This document shows, piece by piece, positions 1 to 8,108 of a stretch of DNA of 64,000 bases (position 1 is its first letter; each line of letters begins with the position of its first letter). The notes beneath the pieces are model-generated. The model ran no database searches. It was given only the letters and a program-made list of their open reading frames with translations, and was not told where the DNA came from. The stretch is from Labrenzia sp. OB1 (GTDB lineage Bacteria > Pseudomonadota > Alphaproteobacteria > Rhizobiales > Stappiaceae), in assembly GCF_001624695.1 (NCBI RefSeq), contig NZ_JSEP01000016.1, positions 62,001-126,000 of the forward strand, given 5' to 3'. Both the position numbers and the translations under genes were made by a program.

Positions 1-252
1 CTCAACGTTCTGGCCGGCCGCCACTTCAACCGCGGCCAGCGCTCCCTTTTCTTCGCGATTGCATTTCTGGGCTGGTTCGCCGGTCCCTATGTCTTTGCCG
101 GCGCGACCCTAGCGGTGCTGGTTGTGCTGCTCCGCCGTCAGTTCGCCTCACGGGCCCGCAGCGCGGTGCTGTCCGGACAATACCCGGTCTTTACCCCCGC
201 CGATAAGTCGGGAGAATACACCGCGACAGGTTCGTCGAACCCCTTCACCTGA
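1..252 (+). CDS. DUF599-like membrane protein, C-terminal part
   Basis: The frame is open from the first base and stops with TGA at 250-252, so only the last 83 codons are present. It encodes a basic stretch (AGRHFNRGQRS), a hydrophobic segment with a GWF..P turn, a second hydrophobic segment and then RRQF with further arginines. This matches the end of DUF599 inner-membrane proteins, whose function is unknown. The last 115 bases overlap the 3' end of the convergent cyclase gene. The family match ends near RRQFASRAR, so the overlapping tail of about 25 residues is not conserved as far as I can judge. The family call is moderate because the N-terminal three quarters are missing. Confidence 0.6.
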   Translation, partial: LNVLAGRHFNRGQRSLFFAIAFLGWFAGPYVFAGATLAVLVVLLRRQFASRARSAVLSGQYPVFTPADKSGEYTATGSSNPFT

Positions 253-1385
253 TAACGGCCAAAAAGACCCGAGCGGCAGCCCATGATCTCTGCCAAAGCG
301 TCCGAAACCAGAACCTGTCGTTCCAGGTCCTTGGCAAGTTCCGCGATGCGCGCCGCCAGATTGACCGCCGGCCCGACCACGGTAAAGTCGAGACGCGTCT
401 CGCTGCCCACGTTGCCGTAGAAAACGTCTCCGGCATGCAGCGCGATACCGACGCTCATGTCCGGTGTCGCCGAACAACTGTTGGAATTGTTGATCTCCTC
501 GATCCTCTCCAGGGTCTCCTGGGCTGCGAGCAACGCCTGAACCGCGGCCTCCCTGGCTTCCTCCGCCGTCTCGAACGGGAAAATCGCCATCACTTCGTCG
601 CCGATGAACTTCAGAACCTCGCCGCCATGAGCTTCCACGGCGGCGGTCATCGCGCCGAAATACTTGTTCAGGAAAACAATGATCTTGTCCGCCGGCAGCG
701 TGTTGGACAAACGCGTGAAGCCACGGATATCGGCAAAGCTGACCACAGCCTTGATCCATTCGCCGTCTCCCCGGCGCGTGGTGCCGTCAAGAACCTTCAG
801 CCCGGCGCGGCGCCCGACATAGGTATCAAGAACGGTTTCCGCCGTCCTGCGGAGTGTCTTCAGCTCGCACACAAGCGCCAGTGGCCGGATGAGCGAGTCC
901 AGCACACTCAGATGAGACGCCGTAAAACCGCCAGATGCCTTGGTCGCGAAAGAAACGACTTTGACCGACCCGTCGGAGAAAGGCAGCGGCAGCGCGATGT
1001 AATCCGTGTAGCCTTTGTCCCGAAGCTCGCCGGTCACCGGATATTGTTCCGTCGTCGCGCGATCCCTTGCGATTTCAACGCGAACGCCCTTCAGCGTCTC
1101 GTGCACGCGCTTGATCGGGCTGACCGCATACCCCTCTTCCTCGTTCTGGTCCGCTTTGTAGAGCAGCAATTCCTTTGTTCCGTCGCTGGTCCACACGGAC
1201 CCCTCGGCGCGCACATTTGGATGCACCACCCAGATAGCCGTATTCACCCGGTCCACCGGCACCTTACCTGTGCGCAGGCGCTCTCCGAGTTCGCTGACGA
1301 TCTCCAGCGTGTCGTTCAGGTGAGACGCATCACTGTAAAGCCACTGAACGATGTCCGCCGCCACAATCGGCGCTTCTAGCACCAT
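138..1385 (-). CDS. class III adenylate cyclase with N-terminal sensory-like domain
   Basis: Predicted 415-residue cytoplasmic cyclase making cAMP from ATP. The C-terminal catalytic domain (about residues 210-385) shows both metal aspartates (D219 in FADIRGFT, D263 in FIGDEVMAIF), the adenine-selecting lysine K259 and aspartate D333, and the transition-state N342/R346 pair in VNLAAR. The first 180 residues lack membrane segments and resemble the uncharacterised N-terminal domain of many alphaproteobacterial cyclases. The start is placed at ATG 1385, preceded by AAAGGA nine bases upstream; the frame also opens with TTG at 1403 but without a ribosome site. One of three class III cyclases in the window. 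The substrate is inferred from residues only. Confidence 0.9.
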   Translation of the reverse strand: MVLEAPIVAADIVQWLYSDASHLNDTLEIVSELGERLRTGKVPVDRVNTAIWVVHPNVRAEGSVWTSDGTKELLLYKADQNEEEGYAVSPIKRVHETLKGVRVEIARDRATTEQYPVTGELRDKGYTDYIALPLPFSDGSVKVVSFATKASGGFTASHLSVLDSLIRPLALVCELKTLRRTAETVLDTYVGRRAGLKVLDGTTRRGDGEWIKAVVSFADIRGFTRLSNTLPADKIIVFLNKYFGAMTAAVEAHGGEVLKFIGDEVMAIFPFETAEEAREAAVQALLAAQETLERIEEINNSNSCSATPDMSVGIALHAGDVFYGNVGSETRLDFTVVGPAVNLAARIAELAKDLERQVLVSDALAEIMGCRSGLFGRYQVKGFDEPVAVYSPDLSAGVKTGYCPDSTALRAREAN

Positions 1386-1651
1386 CCGCCCGTGTCCTTT
1401 CAACTACCTTGGCCGCACGGAGAAAATCACTCCGGTCTGACCACATATCGTTTCCGCATTCAGCGAACGCAGCTGGTTCCAACACATTAAAACCGAAAAT
1501 CTCTCTGCCCGTGACGGCACTCCTCCCGGCCGAAAACCGGTCCTTGTCACGCTGCCTGAATGTTCTCCGGCCATTATATGGTGCGTCTCAGGTCGCAGTA
1601 AAAGGGTCTGGCAGTGAATTGCGCGCCTTGAGGCAAAGCCACTTTCCAGAT

Positions 1652-2449
1652 TCAGGGACCGGGAAAGATTGCCGTGCTCCGCCCGCTTATCCAATAGACG
1701 GCAAGCCCTATCCATTCCCGGAACGCGATGTCGAAGCGGCGAAGTCCCTTCGATGCACCGGAAAAACCGAGCATCAGATCCTCTTTTCCCCGCGTGCGGT
1801 AGTCGACAGGATATGCGGTGACACCGGTCCAGCCGGCCTTCTCGAATACTCCCATAGACCGTGGCATGTGAAAGGCGGAAGTCACAAGAAGCCATCTCTG
1901 TCCGGGCCTGGGGTCGACAAGTTCTCTGGTGAGAACCGCATTTTCCCATGTGTTGCGCGCGGCATCTTCCAATACCACTCTGTCGGCTGAAATGCCGAAG
2001 TCCTCAAACAGGCGGGCAGCCCCTTCCGCTTCAGTCGCCTGGGAGGCAACAATGACACCTTGTCCACCCGTGTGAATGATCCTTGCGGCGGGCAACTGGC
2101 TTGCAAGGCGTGCGGCAATCGTGATGCGTTCCCCGGACGTGGTAAGCGCCGTGTCTCCCCTACCTCCGGTCACGATGGTATCGACAGCGCCACCCAACAC
2201 AATGATACCGTCATAGTCGGTCAACTCCGCAGGCTTGGGAAAGCGTTCCTCCAAAGGCAGAATCAGCCAGTTCGCAGCCGGAGAAAACCCTCCAGCCAAC
2301 AAGCCCAAGATACCCGCCCAGGCAAACAGGTAACCGGTCTTTCGCCATCTGGTCCCTGCGCTGACGATCAATCCCGCCAGAACCAGCGCAATCAGAAAAT
2401 TGGAGGGCTGAATAAAAAAATAGCCGATTTTGGCCACGTAAAAGAACAT
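1652..2449 (-). CDS. YdcF/ElyC family (DUF218) membrane protein
   Basis: The 265-residue product has two N-terminal hydrophobic segments (about residues 8-30 and 35-60), then a DUF218 domain beginning YDGIIVLGGAVD. Typical DUF218 features follow: HTGGQG after the second strand, E and R residues around the RNTWENAVLTREL stretch, and the late motif LLVTSAFHMPRS. E. coli ElyC (YcbC) has this architecture and affects cell envelope/undecaprenyl-phosphate metabolism; a similar role here is inference. The ATG at 2449 is chosen because GGAG lies eight bases upstream and the hydrophobic segment follows directly. The frame remains open 35 codons further upstream, but that part is not membrane-like. It stands alone, separated by 266 bases from the downstream cyclase. 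Confidence 0.85.
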   Translation of the reverse strand: MFFYVAKIGYFFIQPSNFLIALVLAGLIVSAGTRWRKTGYLFAWAGILGLLAGGFSPAANWLILPLEERFPKPAELTDYDGIIVLGGAVDTIVTGGRGDTALTTSGERITIAARLASQLPAARIIHTGGQGVIVASQATEAEGAARLFEDFGISADRVVLEDAARNTWENAVLTRELVDPRPGQRWLLVTSAFHMPRSMGVFEKAGWTGVTAYPVDYRTRGKEDLMLGFSGASKGLRRFDIAFREWIGLAVYWISGRSTAIFPGP

Positions 2450-2874
2450 TACTGGGGCTCCACCGCCGGAAGTCTCGCAAGTCCGAGAGGATCGCGGCAA
2501 ACCGGCTTTTTTGAGACCCGGGCCCGAGAATGCCCTGCATGAGCGGCAACCCACTGAAAAAGATCACGACAACAGAAACAGCCGGTTCCGTTTTTCCGGT
2601 ACCCGCCCGGGCCAGAGCAGAACAGGAAGATCAGAAATTCGCGGGTAAGCTCACCGTAATAATTCTGTTATCCCGCCGAAACATTTTACCGGTATCTCGC
2701 ATCTCGCGTCACTCAGGAACAGCGCACCACAGTTGGAGCATAATCACGATCTAACTTCCTGAAAAACCAACGACTTCATTGCAAACGCAACAATAGTGAC
2801 GAGCGTCACAGGACCAGTGTCGGAATTACGGCAGTTACAAAGCATCGTTTCGTAGGCAGTCAAGGAAAAGCCAG
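2450..2874. other. 425-base intergenic region between divergent genes
   Basis: No convincing coding frame. Toward its right end it holds a CRP-like palindrome (2795-2810) and the AAGGA ribosome site of the globin-like gene. The promoters for the ElyC-type gene (leftward) and the globin-like gene (rightward) must lie here, but I could not pick convincing -10/-35 pairs. Confidence 0.5.
2795..2810 (+). promoter_or_regulatory. candidate CRP/FNR-family binding site
   Basis: The sequence AGTGACGAGCGTCACA fits the CRP consensus TGTGA-N6-TCACA at all but the first base, and its central 14 bases form a perfect palindrome (GTGACG/CGTCAC). Its centre lies about 72 bases before the ATG of the globin-like gene at 2875. 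Several predicted adenylate cyclases nearby make a cAMP-responsive regulator plausible; the match itself is what is seen, the regulator is inferred. Confidence 0.4.
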
Positions 2875-3276
2875 ATGACACTCTATATGAAACTCGGTGG
2901 GCGCAGAGCATTCATGCAGGCTATGCCGCGCTTGCAGGCCCGTCTGGAACAGGACTCTTGTTTCGATAGCTCAAAATTCCGACATGAGTTCGAGCAATCG
3001 GACGACCTGAGCGAGTTCCTGATTTTCCTGTTCGGCGGCGCACCGTACTACGAGGGAAAACCCGTCACCAAATTGCTGTCGCCGGTCTGCCCCTCCGTGG
3101 AAACCTATCAACGCTTTGTCGATCACCTTGTGGCGGCATTTTTCGATGGGCGCGCGTCGGATGAGGAAGCCGATCTGCGCAATCTGATGGAACGCCTGCG
3201 ACCCCAGGTGCTCAACCCGAAACCCGTGGCTCCCGTCCTGGTCTATTCGGCCAAACGGGAAACCTTGAGCGCCTAG
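2875..3276 (+). CDS. truncated-globin-like protein lacking the usual haem ligand
   Basis: The 133-residue protein reads like a group I/II truncated haemoglobin. It starts TLYMKLGGR (helix A/B region), has FLFGGAPYYEGKP at the E-helix/loop, and ends the globin part with YQRFVDHLVAAFF (helices G/H start). In true trHbs the proximal histidine lies in a KxxHxGxxI segment; aligned back from the HL pair, this position is L68 in KLLSPVCPS. The usual B10 tyrosine region is RLQARL and also lacks tyrosine. It may therefore bind no haem, or bind it differently. AAGGA lies eight bases before the ATG. It is monocistronic, with a bidirectional terminator downstream. The fold assignment is by motif only. 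Confidence 0.6.
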   Translation: MTLYMKLGGRRAFMQAMPRLQARLEQDSCFDSSKFRHEFEQSDDLSEFLIFLFGGAPYYEGKPVTKLLSPVCPSVETYQRFVDHLVAAFFDGRASDEEADLRNLMERLRPQVLNPKPVAPVLVYSAKRETLSA

Positions 3277-3334
3277 GGCAACGCGCGCCGGCAACGCTTG
3301 CGGTCAAACGGAGGCTTTGCATGGCACAAACGAA

Positions 3335-3363
3335 AAACGCCGGAGGATGATCCTCCGGCGTTT
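3335..3363. terminator. bidirectional rho-independent terminator
   Basis: A perfect 13-base inverted repeat (AAACGCCGGAGGA / TCCTCCGGCGTTT) around a TGA loop is preceded by A residues and followed by a T-rich stretch (GGTTTTTTG). It sits between the convergent globin-like gene (ends 3276) and the ClpP-like gene (ends 3438) and can serve both. Confidence 0.85.
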
Positions 3364-3437
3364 GGTTTTTTGCGGGCATTCCGGTTTCTTCAGGTGAACC
3401 AGAAATGCCCCGGCGCTGTGTGAGTTACGCTTGATTG

Positions 3438-4052
3438 TCAGCCCAGTTCGTCGACGGTGGTGACGACCTTGCCGACCAGACCGTATTCGATCCCTTCGGA
3501 CGGGCTCATCCAGTAGTCACGATCGGTATCTTTTTCGATCCGTTCGATGGGCTGCCCTGTCGCATCGGAGAAGATCTGGTTCAGACGATCGCGCATCTTG
3601 ATGATTTCCCTGGCCTGGATTTCGATATCCGTGGCCATGCCTCCGGCACCACCGGACGGCTGGTGCAACAGGAAGCGGGTGTTCGGCGTGCAGAAACGCT
3701 TGTCCTTCGGCACAGAGACATAGATCAGCGCACCGGCGCTGGCGACCCAGCCCATACCAAGGATCCGGACTTCCGGTGCGACGAACTTGATGGTGTCATG
3801 GATCATGTCACCGGATTCGACATGACCGCCAGGAGACGAGACGATGACTGTGATCGGGTCATTGGAAACCTGCGCCAGCGCAAGAAGGCGGGCACAGACG
3901 TCGCGGGCCATTTCCTGGCTCACCTGGCCGGTAATCAGCACTGTCCGCGCTTCGAACAGATGCTTGTCGACCTGAATCGACGGCTGGCTCTTGGCTTTGT
4001 CCTCTTCGTCATCGTCGAGGCGTGCAGGCACCGTGGTCGAATAGTTTTTCAT
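3438..4052 (-). CDS. ClpP-family serine protease subunit (ClpP2-like)
   Basis: A 204-residue Clp proteolytic subunit homologue. The catalytic triad can be read as S105 in GWVASAGA, H130 in FLLHQPSGG and D179 in the [16 protein letters not shown] segment, all at ClpP-like spacing. The acidic leader (DDDEEDK) is unusual for ClpP, and there is no clpX or lon beside it, so this is probably a paralogue rather than the housekeeping clpP. ATG 4052 is selected because homology starts there; GGGAG lies 13 bases upstream, longer than usual. The frame is open 43 codons further upstream without family similarity. It may associate with another ClpP in a mixed ring, which is inference. Confidence 0.88.
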   Translation of the reverse strand: MKNYSTTVPARLDDDEEDKAKSQPSIQVDKHLFEARTVLITGQVSQEMARDVCARLLALAQVSNDPITVIVSSPGGHVESGDMIHDTIKFVAPEVRILGMGWVASAGALIYVSVPKDKRFCTPNTRFLLHQPSGGAGGMATDIEIQAREIIKMRDRLNQIFSDATGQPIERIEKDTDRDYWMSPSEGIEYGLVGKVVTTVDELG

Positions 4053-4283
4053 GCGCAGGATTAAGCTCCCTTGGCTGCTGTGCCGGTAAAACCGGCGCTT
4101 TCTGAGACATCCCGCGTTCCTTTGAACCCGGATTGCCCGTTCATTTTCTGCTTCGCGGGGGCGATTCCACCGCCACGGCATTTATCCATGTGTATGCCAA
4201 GTGACGGGCGCTCGCAAATCATGAGACCGTCAATAGCGCGAAAAGAGTTAGCAGATCGGCAACGCACGGAAAGAACCCTTGTC

Positions 4284-5153
4284 TCAATCGCCATTCTGGA
4301 GATCGTCACCCAGCTTCTTTTCCCGCCGCCCCATTAGAAAATGCCAGACCAGAGTCAGCGCGAAAGGCAGCGATGGCCATACGAACCACAAGCTGGAAAG
4401 ACCCGATGTCAGCAGATTGAGAATGAAAAAGAATCCGATGATGAAAACGCAGCTCCTCACCCGCTTTGGCTGCGCTTTGAGCCACCGGCGAGCCTGTTCA
4501 AAACCGTTCGCCACGGCTTGCGTGTCTCGGTTCAGATACGGATTCGATTTCGCGTCGTCGTCTTGGCCGCTCCGAAACTTGCCGCCGTCGTCCCTTGACG
4601 GGTCCCTGTCGGGTTCCGCCGGCGCATTGCGCCCGCCCAACCGAACGGAATAGGTATCCACAGGCTCGCTCACGTTCCTGACGTGCTGCGGTCCTAGAGG
4701 ATCGAATCCCACTGCCATTTTCGTCTTGACCTGATCGTGCACGGACTTGGACAGCATGATGCCGCCGCGCGGCGAAAGCTCTTGCAGCCGGGCCGCGACA
4801 TTGACGCCGTCGCCATAGATGTCCTCACCTTCCACCATGATATCGCCGAGATTGATACCGATGCGGAATTCCATCCGGTTTATGTCAGGCAGGTCCGCGT
4901 TTCGATGAGTCAATTCGTTCTGGATCTCGATCGCGCATTGAACGGCTTCCATCACCGAACCGAATTCGATGATTACCGCATCGCCCCAGGTGTTGACGAT
5001 GCGCCCGTTGTGACGGTCGGTCAGAGATGACATCACGTCTCGGTAAGTCTTCAGCCGGTCCAGCGTGCCGTCTTCGTCCCGCTCCATGAGCGTTGAATAC
5101 TGCGCAACGTCCGCGCACATGATAGCCGCAAGACGCCGCTTGACCCGTTGCAT
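4284..5153 (-). CDS. class III nucleotide cyclase with C-terminal two-helix membrane domain
   Basis: The 289-residue product has its catalytic domain first (about 5-170): metal aspartates D15 (CADVAQYS) and D58 (WGDAVIIEF), and N118/R122 in GDGVNVAAR. A polar linker is followed by two hydrophobic helices (about 234-252 and 254-273) ending in a GRREKK basic stop, a 2TM-type tail. The position that holds the adenine-selecting lysine in typical adenylate cyclases is N54 here (RIVNTWGD), so the substrate cannot be assumed. AGGG lies eight bases before the ATG. The DIYGDGVN subgroup is common in Rhizobiales and Rhodobacterales and often multi-copy. Confidence 0.88.
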   Translation of the reverse strand: MQRVKRRLAAIMCADVAQYSTLMERDEDGTLDRLKTYRDVMSSLTDRHNGRIVNTWGDAVIIEFGSVMEAVQCAIEIQNELTHRNADLPDINRMEFRIGINLGDIMVEGEDIYGDGVNVAARLQELSPRGGIMLSKSVHDQVKTKMAVGFDPLGPQHVRNVSEPVDTYSVRLGGRNAPAEPDRDPSRDDGGKFRSGQDDDAKSNPYLNRDTQAVANGFEQARRWLKAQPKRVRSCVFIIGFFFILNLLTSGLSSLWFVWPSLPFALTLVWHFLMGRREKKLGDDLQNGD

Positions 5154-5440
5154 ACTCTTATCCCTGATTGCTCAAGCTTAGGAATGGGAAGGCAAAGCCC
5201 AAATTGCAAGGAAAAAACCTTGGAACTCAGAAGTTACGGCGACGGAAACGGCAAGAAAGTGACCACCTTGCGCTGAAGACGGGCAAGACGTCGACGGGGA
5301 AAGCCGTTTGCCGGCCGCCGTGACAATCCCGGAAACGCGGTTCCGCGCCACCTGGATCAAGTTTCTCCCGAGGCCATGAGAACACTGATTGGAAAACCGG
5401 GCACGACAGATCCGGAATGTTGCTCGAAGGTGTCCGGTGC

Positions 5441-5845
5441 TCAGGTGCTATCCGCCAGATGGCGCAGGACGGTCAAAGCGTCGTCAGCATGTTCTTCCGG
5501 CACAAAGACGTGATCGTGGAAATAGGCAGCAACGACATTGGCCGGGATGCCCTTGTCGGCAAGCACAGTGGCCACGGCGGCGGTCAAGCCGACGGCCTCA
5601 AGCGAGGAATGCACCGTCAGCGTGATCCTGCGGAACCACTCCGCTTCCGCGAACCCAAGCTCCCTTGCACGTTCAGCCGGAAGCAGCGCGGTCAGGCCCT
5701 CCGTTTCGGCGAACAGTCCGATCGGCTCGAAACCCGCCAGTTCGGCCATGGATTTCGAAGCGAAGGTACAGAACACATAGGGGACCGGATCCAGCATCGG
5801 CCGCATCTGAGCAATCAAGGCGTTCAAATCTGTTTCTCCGGACAT
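5441..5845 (-). CDS. ACT domain-containing protein (COG3602-like)
   Basis: A 134-residue cytoplasmic protein. The C-terminal half, from about residue 70 (ITLTVHSSLEAVGLTAAVATVLADKGIPANVVAAYFHDHVF), has the beta-alpha-beta order of an ACT domain, and the N-terminal half (YVFCTFASK...GLFAETEGLTALL) resembles the companion segment of COG3602 proteins. Such proteins are thought to bind small metabolites, often amino acids; the ligand is unknown. It is the last gene of the eight-gene unit, its ATG directly abutting the TGA of the agmatinase-family gene, so co-translation is likely. Confidence 0.8.
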   Translation of the reverse strand: MSGETDLNALIAQMRPMLDPVPYVFCTFASKSMAELAGFEPIGLFAETEGLTALLPAERARELGFAEAEWFRRITLTVHSSLEAVGLTAAVATVLADKGIPANVVAAYFHDHVFVPEEHADDALTVLRHLADST

Positions 5846-6862
5846 TCACCCAGCCGCCTTTTCCGATCGCGCGCCAGTGCCTGCTTCCGGGCTTGCGCCG
5901 GATGCGGTTGCCGCAAGCGCCATGTTGCACAAGATCTCGAACATGATCGACACTCCGAGAAACGCCGTGCCGCCACTGGTGTCGAAAGGCGGCGAAACCT
6001 CGACCATGTCGGCACCGGCGATCCTGATACCCTCCAGCAGCCGCGCAACCTTGAGGGCTTCAAAGGAATTCGGCCCGCCGACCTCCGGCGTCCCGGTTCC
6101 CGGGGCAAAGGCCGGATCGACAAAGTCGATGTCATAGGAGACATAGGTGTCCGCCTCACCGACGATCTCTCTGGCTTCCATCATGACATCCTCCGCCCCC
6201 CTGGCGTGAAATTCCTCGATCGGGATCACGCGGATGCCGACGCTGTCGGCGAAGTCCCGGTCCTCGCTGTCGTAGGCGGTGCCTCGAATGCCGATCTGAA
6301 CCACCCGCGTCGGATCCAGAAGACCTTCCTCCACTGCCCTGCGGAACGGCGTGCCGTGAGTATAGAGCATGCCGCCGAAATAGCTCTTGTAGAGATCCGT
6401 GTGACTGTCGAAATGGATCATGGCGAGCGGCCGTTTCCTGGCCAGGGATCTCAGGATCGGCAGCGAGCACAGATGATCCCCCCCGGCCGTCAAGGGCAGA
6501 ATGCCCGCAGCGATCACGCGGTCGTAGAAATCGGTAATGCGTGTCAGACTGTCCTCGATGCTGGCCGGATTGGGACCGACATCACCAAGATCCGCGCAAT
6601 TGACCAGTTCGAACGGGCGCACTCCGGTTGCCCCGTTCCCGGCCCGGATCATGGTCGACATGTCGCGCAACTGGCGCGGTCCGTGCCGGGGCCCCGGACG
6701 ATTGGTTGTGCCGCCGTCCCACGGCGTTCCGATCAGGCCGATGCGGACATCCTTCAGGCGCGGATGATCCAGATCCACATGCGGCAGGCGCATGAAGGTC
6801 GACACGCCGGCAAAACGCGGCAGGTCAAACCCCGAAACGGGGTGGAAAAATCTGTCGGTCAA
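5846..6862 (-). CDS. agmatinase/guanidino-acid ureohydrolase family protein
   Basis: A 338-residue ureohydrolase that would hydrolyse a guanidino compound to urea and an amine at a binuclear manganese centre. Metal ligands are visible in GGDHLCSL, HFDSHTDLY and SYDIDFVDPA. FMRLPHVDLDH and the GTPWDGGTTNRPGPRHGPRQLR substrate-entry region are as in agmatinase, guanidinobutyrase and guanidinopropionase, which cannot be told apart by eye. TTG 6862 is preferred as the start because GAGGAG lies six bases upstream; another TTG at 6910 opens the frame without a ribosome site. It sits in the MerR-led unit beside isovaleryl-CoA dehydrogenase and the ACT protein, suggesting a role in amino-acid or polyamine breakdown. 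Confidence 0.85.
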   Translation of the reverse strand: MTDRFFHPVSGFDLPRFAGVSTFMRLPHVDLDHPRLKDVRIGLIGTPWDGGTTNRPGPRHGPRQLRDMSTMIRAGNGATGVRPFELVNCADLGDVGPNPASIEDSLTRITDFYDRVIAAGILPLTAGGDHLCSLPILRSLARKRPLAMIHFDSHTDLYKSYFGGMLYTHGTPFRRAVEEGLLDPTRVVQIGIRGTAYDSEDRDFADSVGIRVIPIEEFHARGAEDVMMEAREIVGEADTYVSYDIDFVDPAFAPGTGTPEVGGPNSFEALKVARLLEGIRIAGADMVEVSPPFDTSGGTAFLGVSIMFEILCNMALAATASGASPEAGTGARSEKAAG

Positions 6863-6943
6863 GGGATTCTCCTCGGCGTGGACTGGACTTTGGTACGGAT
6901 ACCCATTCAAACCGCGCGCAGCAAAGATTTCAATCGCCTCGCG

Positions 6944-7633
6944 TCACCAGGCAATGATGTTTCCATGCTGATCGAAAAAGCCACCGGATTGCTGCGGTTC
7001 AAGACCGCGGACGATCTCGAGCAGTTCTTCCGCTGCCTGCTCCGGTTCCCGAACCTCCAGCCCGGCCTTGGCGAAGCCTTCCGTCAAAGACGTTCGCACC
7101 GTCCCCGGATGCAGAGCCACGCAGATCGCCTCCGGTCTGCTCCGGACCAATTCAACCGCCGCGGTGCGCACAAGCTGGTTGAGGCCCGCCTTCGATGCCC
7201 TGTAGGCGTACCAGCCACCCAGCCGGTTGTCGCCGATCGACCCGACCCGTGCGGACAGCGTCGCAAACACGCTGCGCCCGTTTCGCGGAAGCAGCGGCAG
7301 GAAATGTTTCATCAACAATGCCGGTCCGATGGCATTGACGGCGTAGGATCGCGCCAGCGCCGCAGGATCGAGTTCACGCAGGCTCTTTTCCGGCCGTGCG
7401 CCGTCCAGCATCAGTGCGCCGGTGGCATCGAAGACCAGCCTGATATCCCCGCCGGCCCCGCGCGCCCGTTCCGCGCAGTTCCTGATGCTGTCTTCGTCGA
7501 GGAGATCCAACCCGGGCTCGGACGACCGGCTGAGGCCGATGATGCTGTCAAAGTCACCCGAGCGCTCCAGAACACCGCGCAGCGCGGACCCGATCCCGCC
7601 GCTGGCTCCCATGACTATGGCAATTGTCGTCAT
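6944..7633 (-). CDS. short-chain dehydrogenase/reductase (C-factor-like SDR)
   Basis: The 229-residue protein has the Rossmann glycine motif MGASGGIGS at residues 8-16, the NAIGPALL segment, the catalytic serine in TLSARVGS, and YRASK as the YxxxK active-site motif. The late LHPGTVRTSLTEGF stretch matches CsgA/C-factor-type SDRs. The substrate is unknown. AGGGG precedes the ATG by six bases. It lies in the same-strand unit between the cupin and agmatinase-family genes, with gaps of 64 and 81 bases. Confidence 0.88.
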   Translation of the reverse strand: MTTIAIVMGASGGIGSALRGVLERSGDFDSIIGLSRSSEPGLDLLDEDSIRNCAERARGAGGDIRLVFDATGALMLDGARPEKSLRELDPAALARSYAVNAIGPALLMKHFLPLLPRNGRSVFATLSARVGSIGDNRLGGWYAYRASKAGLNQLVRTAAVELVRSRPEAICVALHPGTVRTSLTEGFAKAGLEVREPEQAAEELLEIVRGLEPQQSGGFFDQHGNIIAW

Positions 7634-7697
7634 CGCTTTCCCCTGGCTTTGTCACGCATCTCTACGCACGACCGCTGCCGGAGGATCTAACCGGGTG

Positions 7698-8087
7698 TCA
7701 GATCGTCGGCTGCCAGGGCCCCTCGACCGACTCACCCTCTGCGTCCGCCGACCAGGGCGGTATCGAGATGCAGACGAACATCAGCGGCCCGGAGCCGTCA
7801 GCGCTGCTGCGGTACTGGAAAGCGGTGCCAGCCGGAATGTCGATGGACACCCCGCTTTCAAGCTCCACCACGCTTTCTTCCGCGCCGTCGCTGCGCCAGA
7901 TCTGCCCCTTGCCTTCAAGCACGTGCCAGAACTCGTGGACGGTCCTGTGCCGGGTGGCCCGGTTGATCTGGCCGCAGGGAACCGTGGAATGGATCATATT
8001 GCCTGTCGGGCCATCCATGATGAAACGAATCTGCGCACCTGCCGGCGAGTGCGCGTCGGGATGTTCCGGCAGTCCGGTCTGTTTCAT
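7698..8087 (-). CDS. cupin-domain protein
   Basis: A 129-residue single-domain cupin. Motif 1 is recognisable in TRHRTVHEFWHVLEGKGQIW (the HxH-like pair is R-H...H-E-F-W-H, then G), and motif 2 in SIDIPAGTAFQYRS, where the usual histidine after PAGT is replaced by F/Q. Metal binding may therefore be altered. The product could be a sugar- or amino-acid-modifying enzyme or a small sensor. CGAGG precedes the ATG by five bases. It is separated by 21 bases from the upstream ivd gene, so it is very likely co-transcribed with it. Confidence 0.8.
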   Translation of the reverse strand: MKQTGLPEHPDAHSPAGAQIRFIMDGPTGNMIHSTVPCGQINRATRHRTVHEFWHVLEGKGQIWRSDGAEESVVELESGVSIDIPAGTAFQYRSSADGSGPLMFVCISIPPWSADAEGESVEGPWQPTI

Positions 8088-8108
8088 GCGATCCTCGCCT
8101 GCTTCAGC

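Noticed and set aside
5417..7690. A 757-codon plus-strand open frame
   Set aside because: It lies antisense to the ACT, ureohydrolase and SDR genes, which have clear family motifs. Its translation is Arg/His/Pro-rich with no domain, as expected for the opposite strand of high-GC genes.
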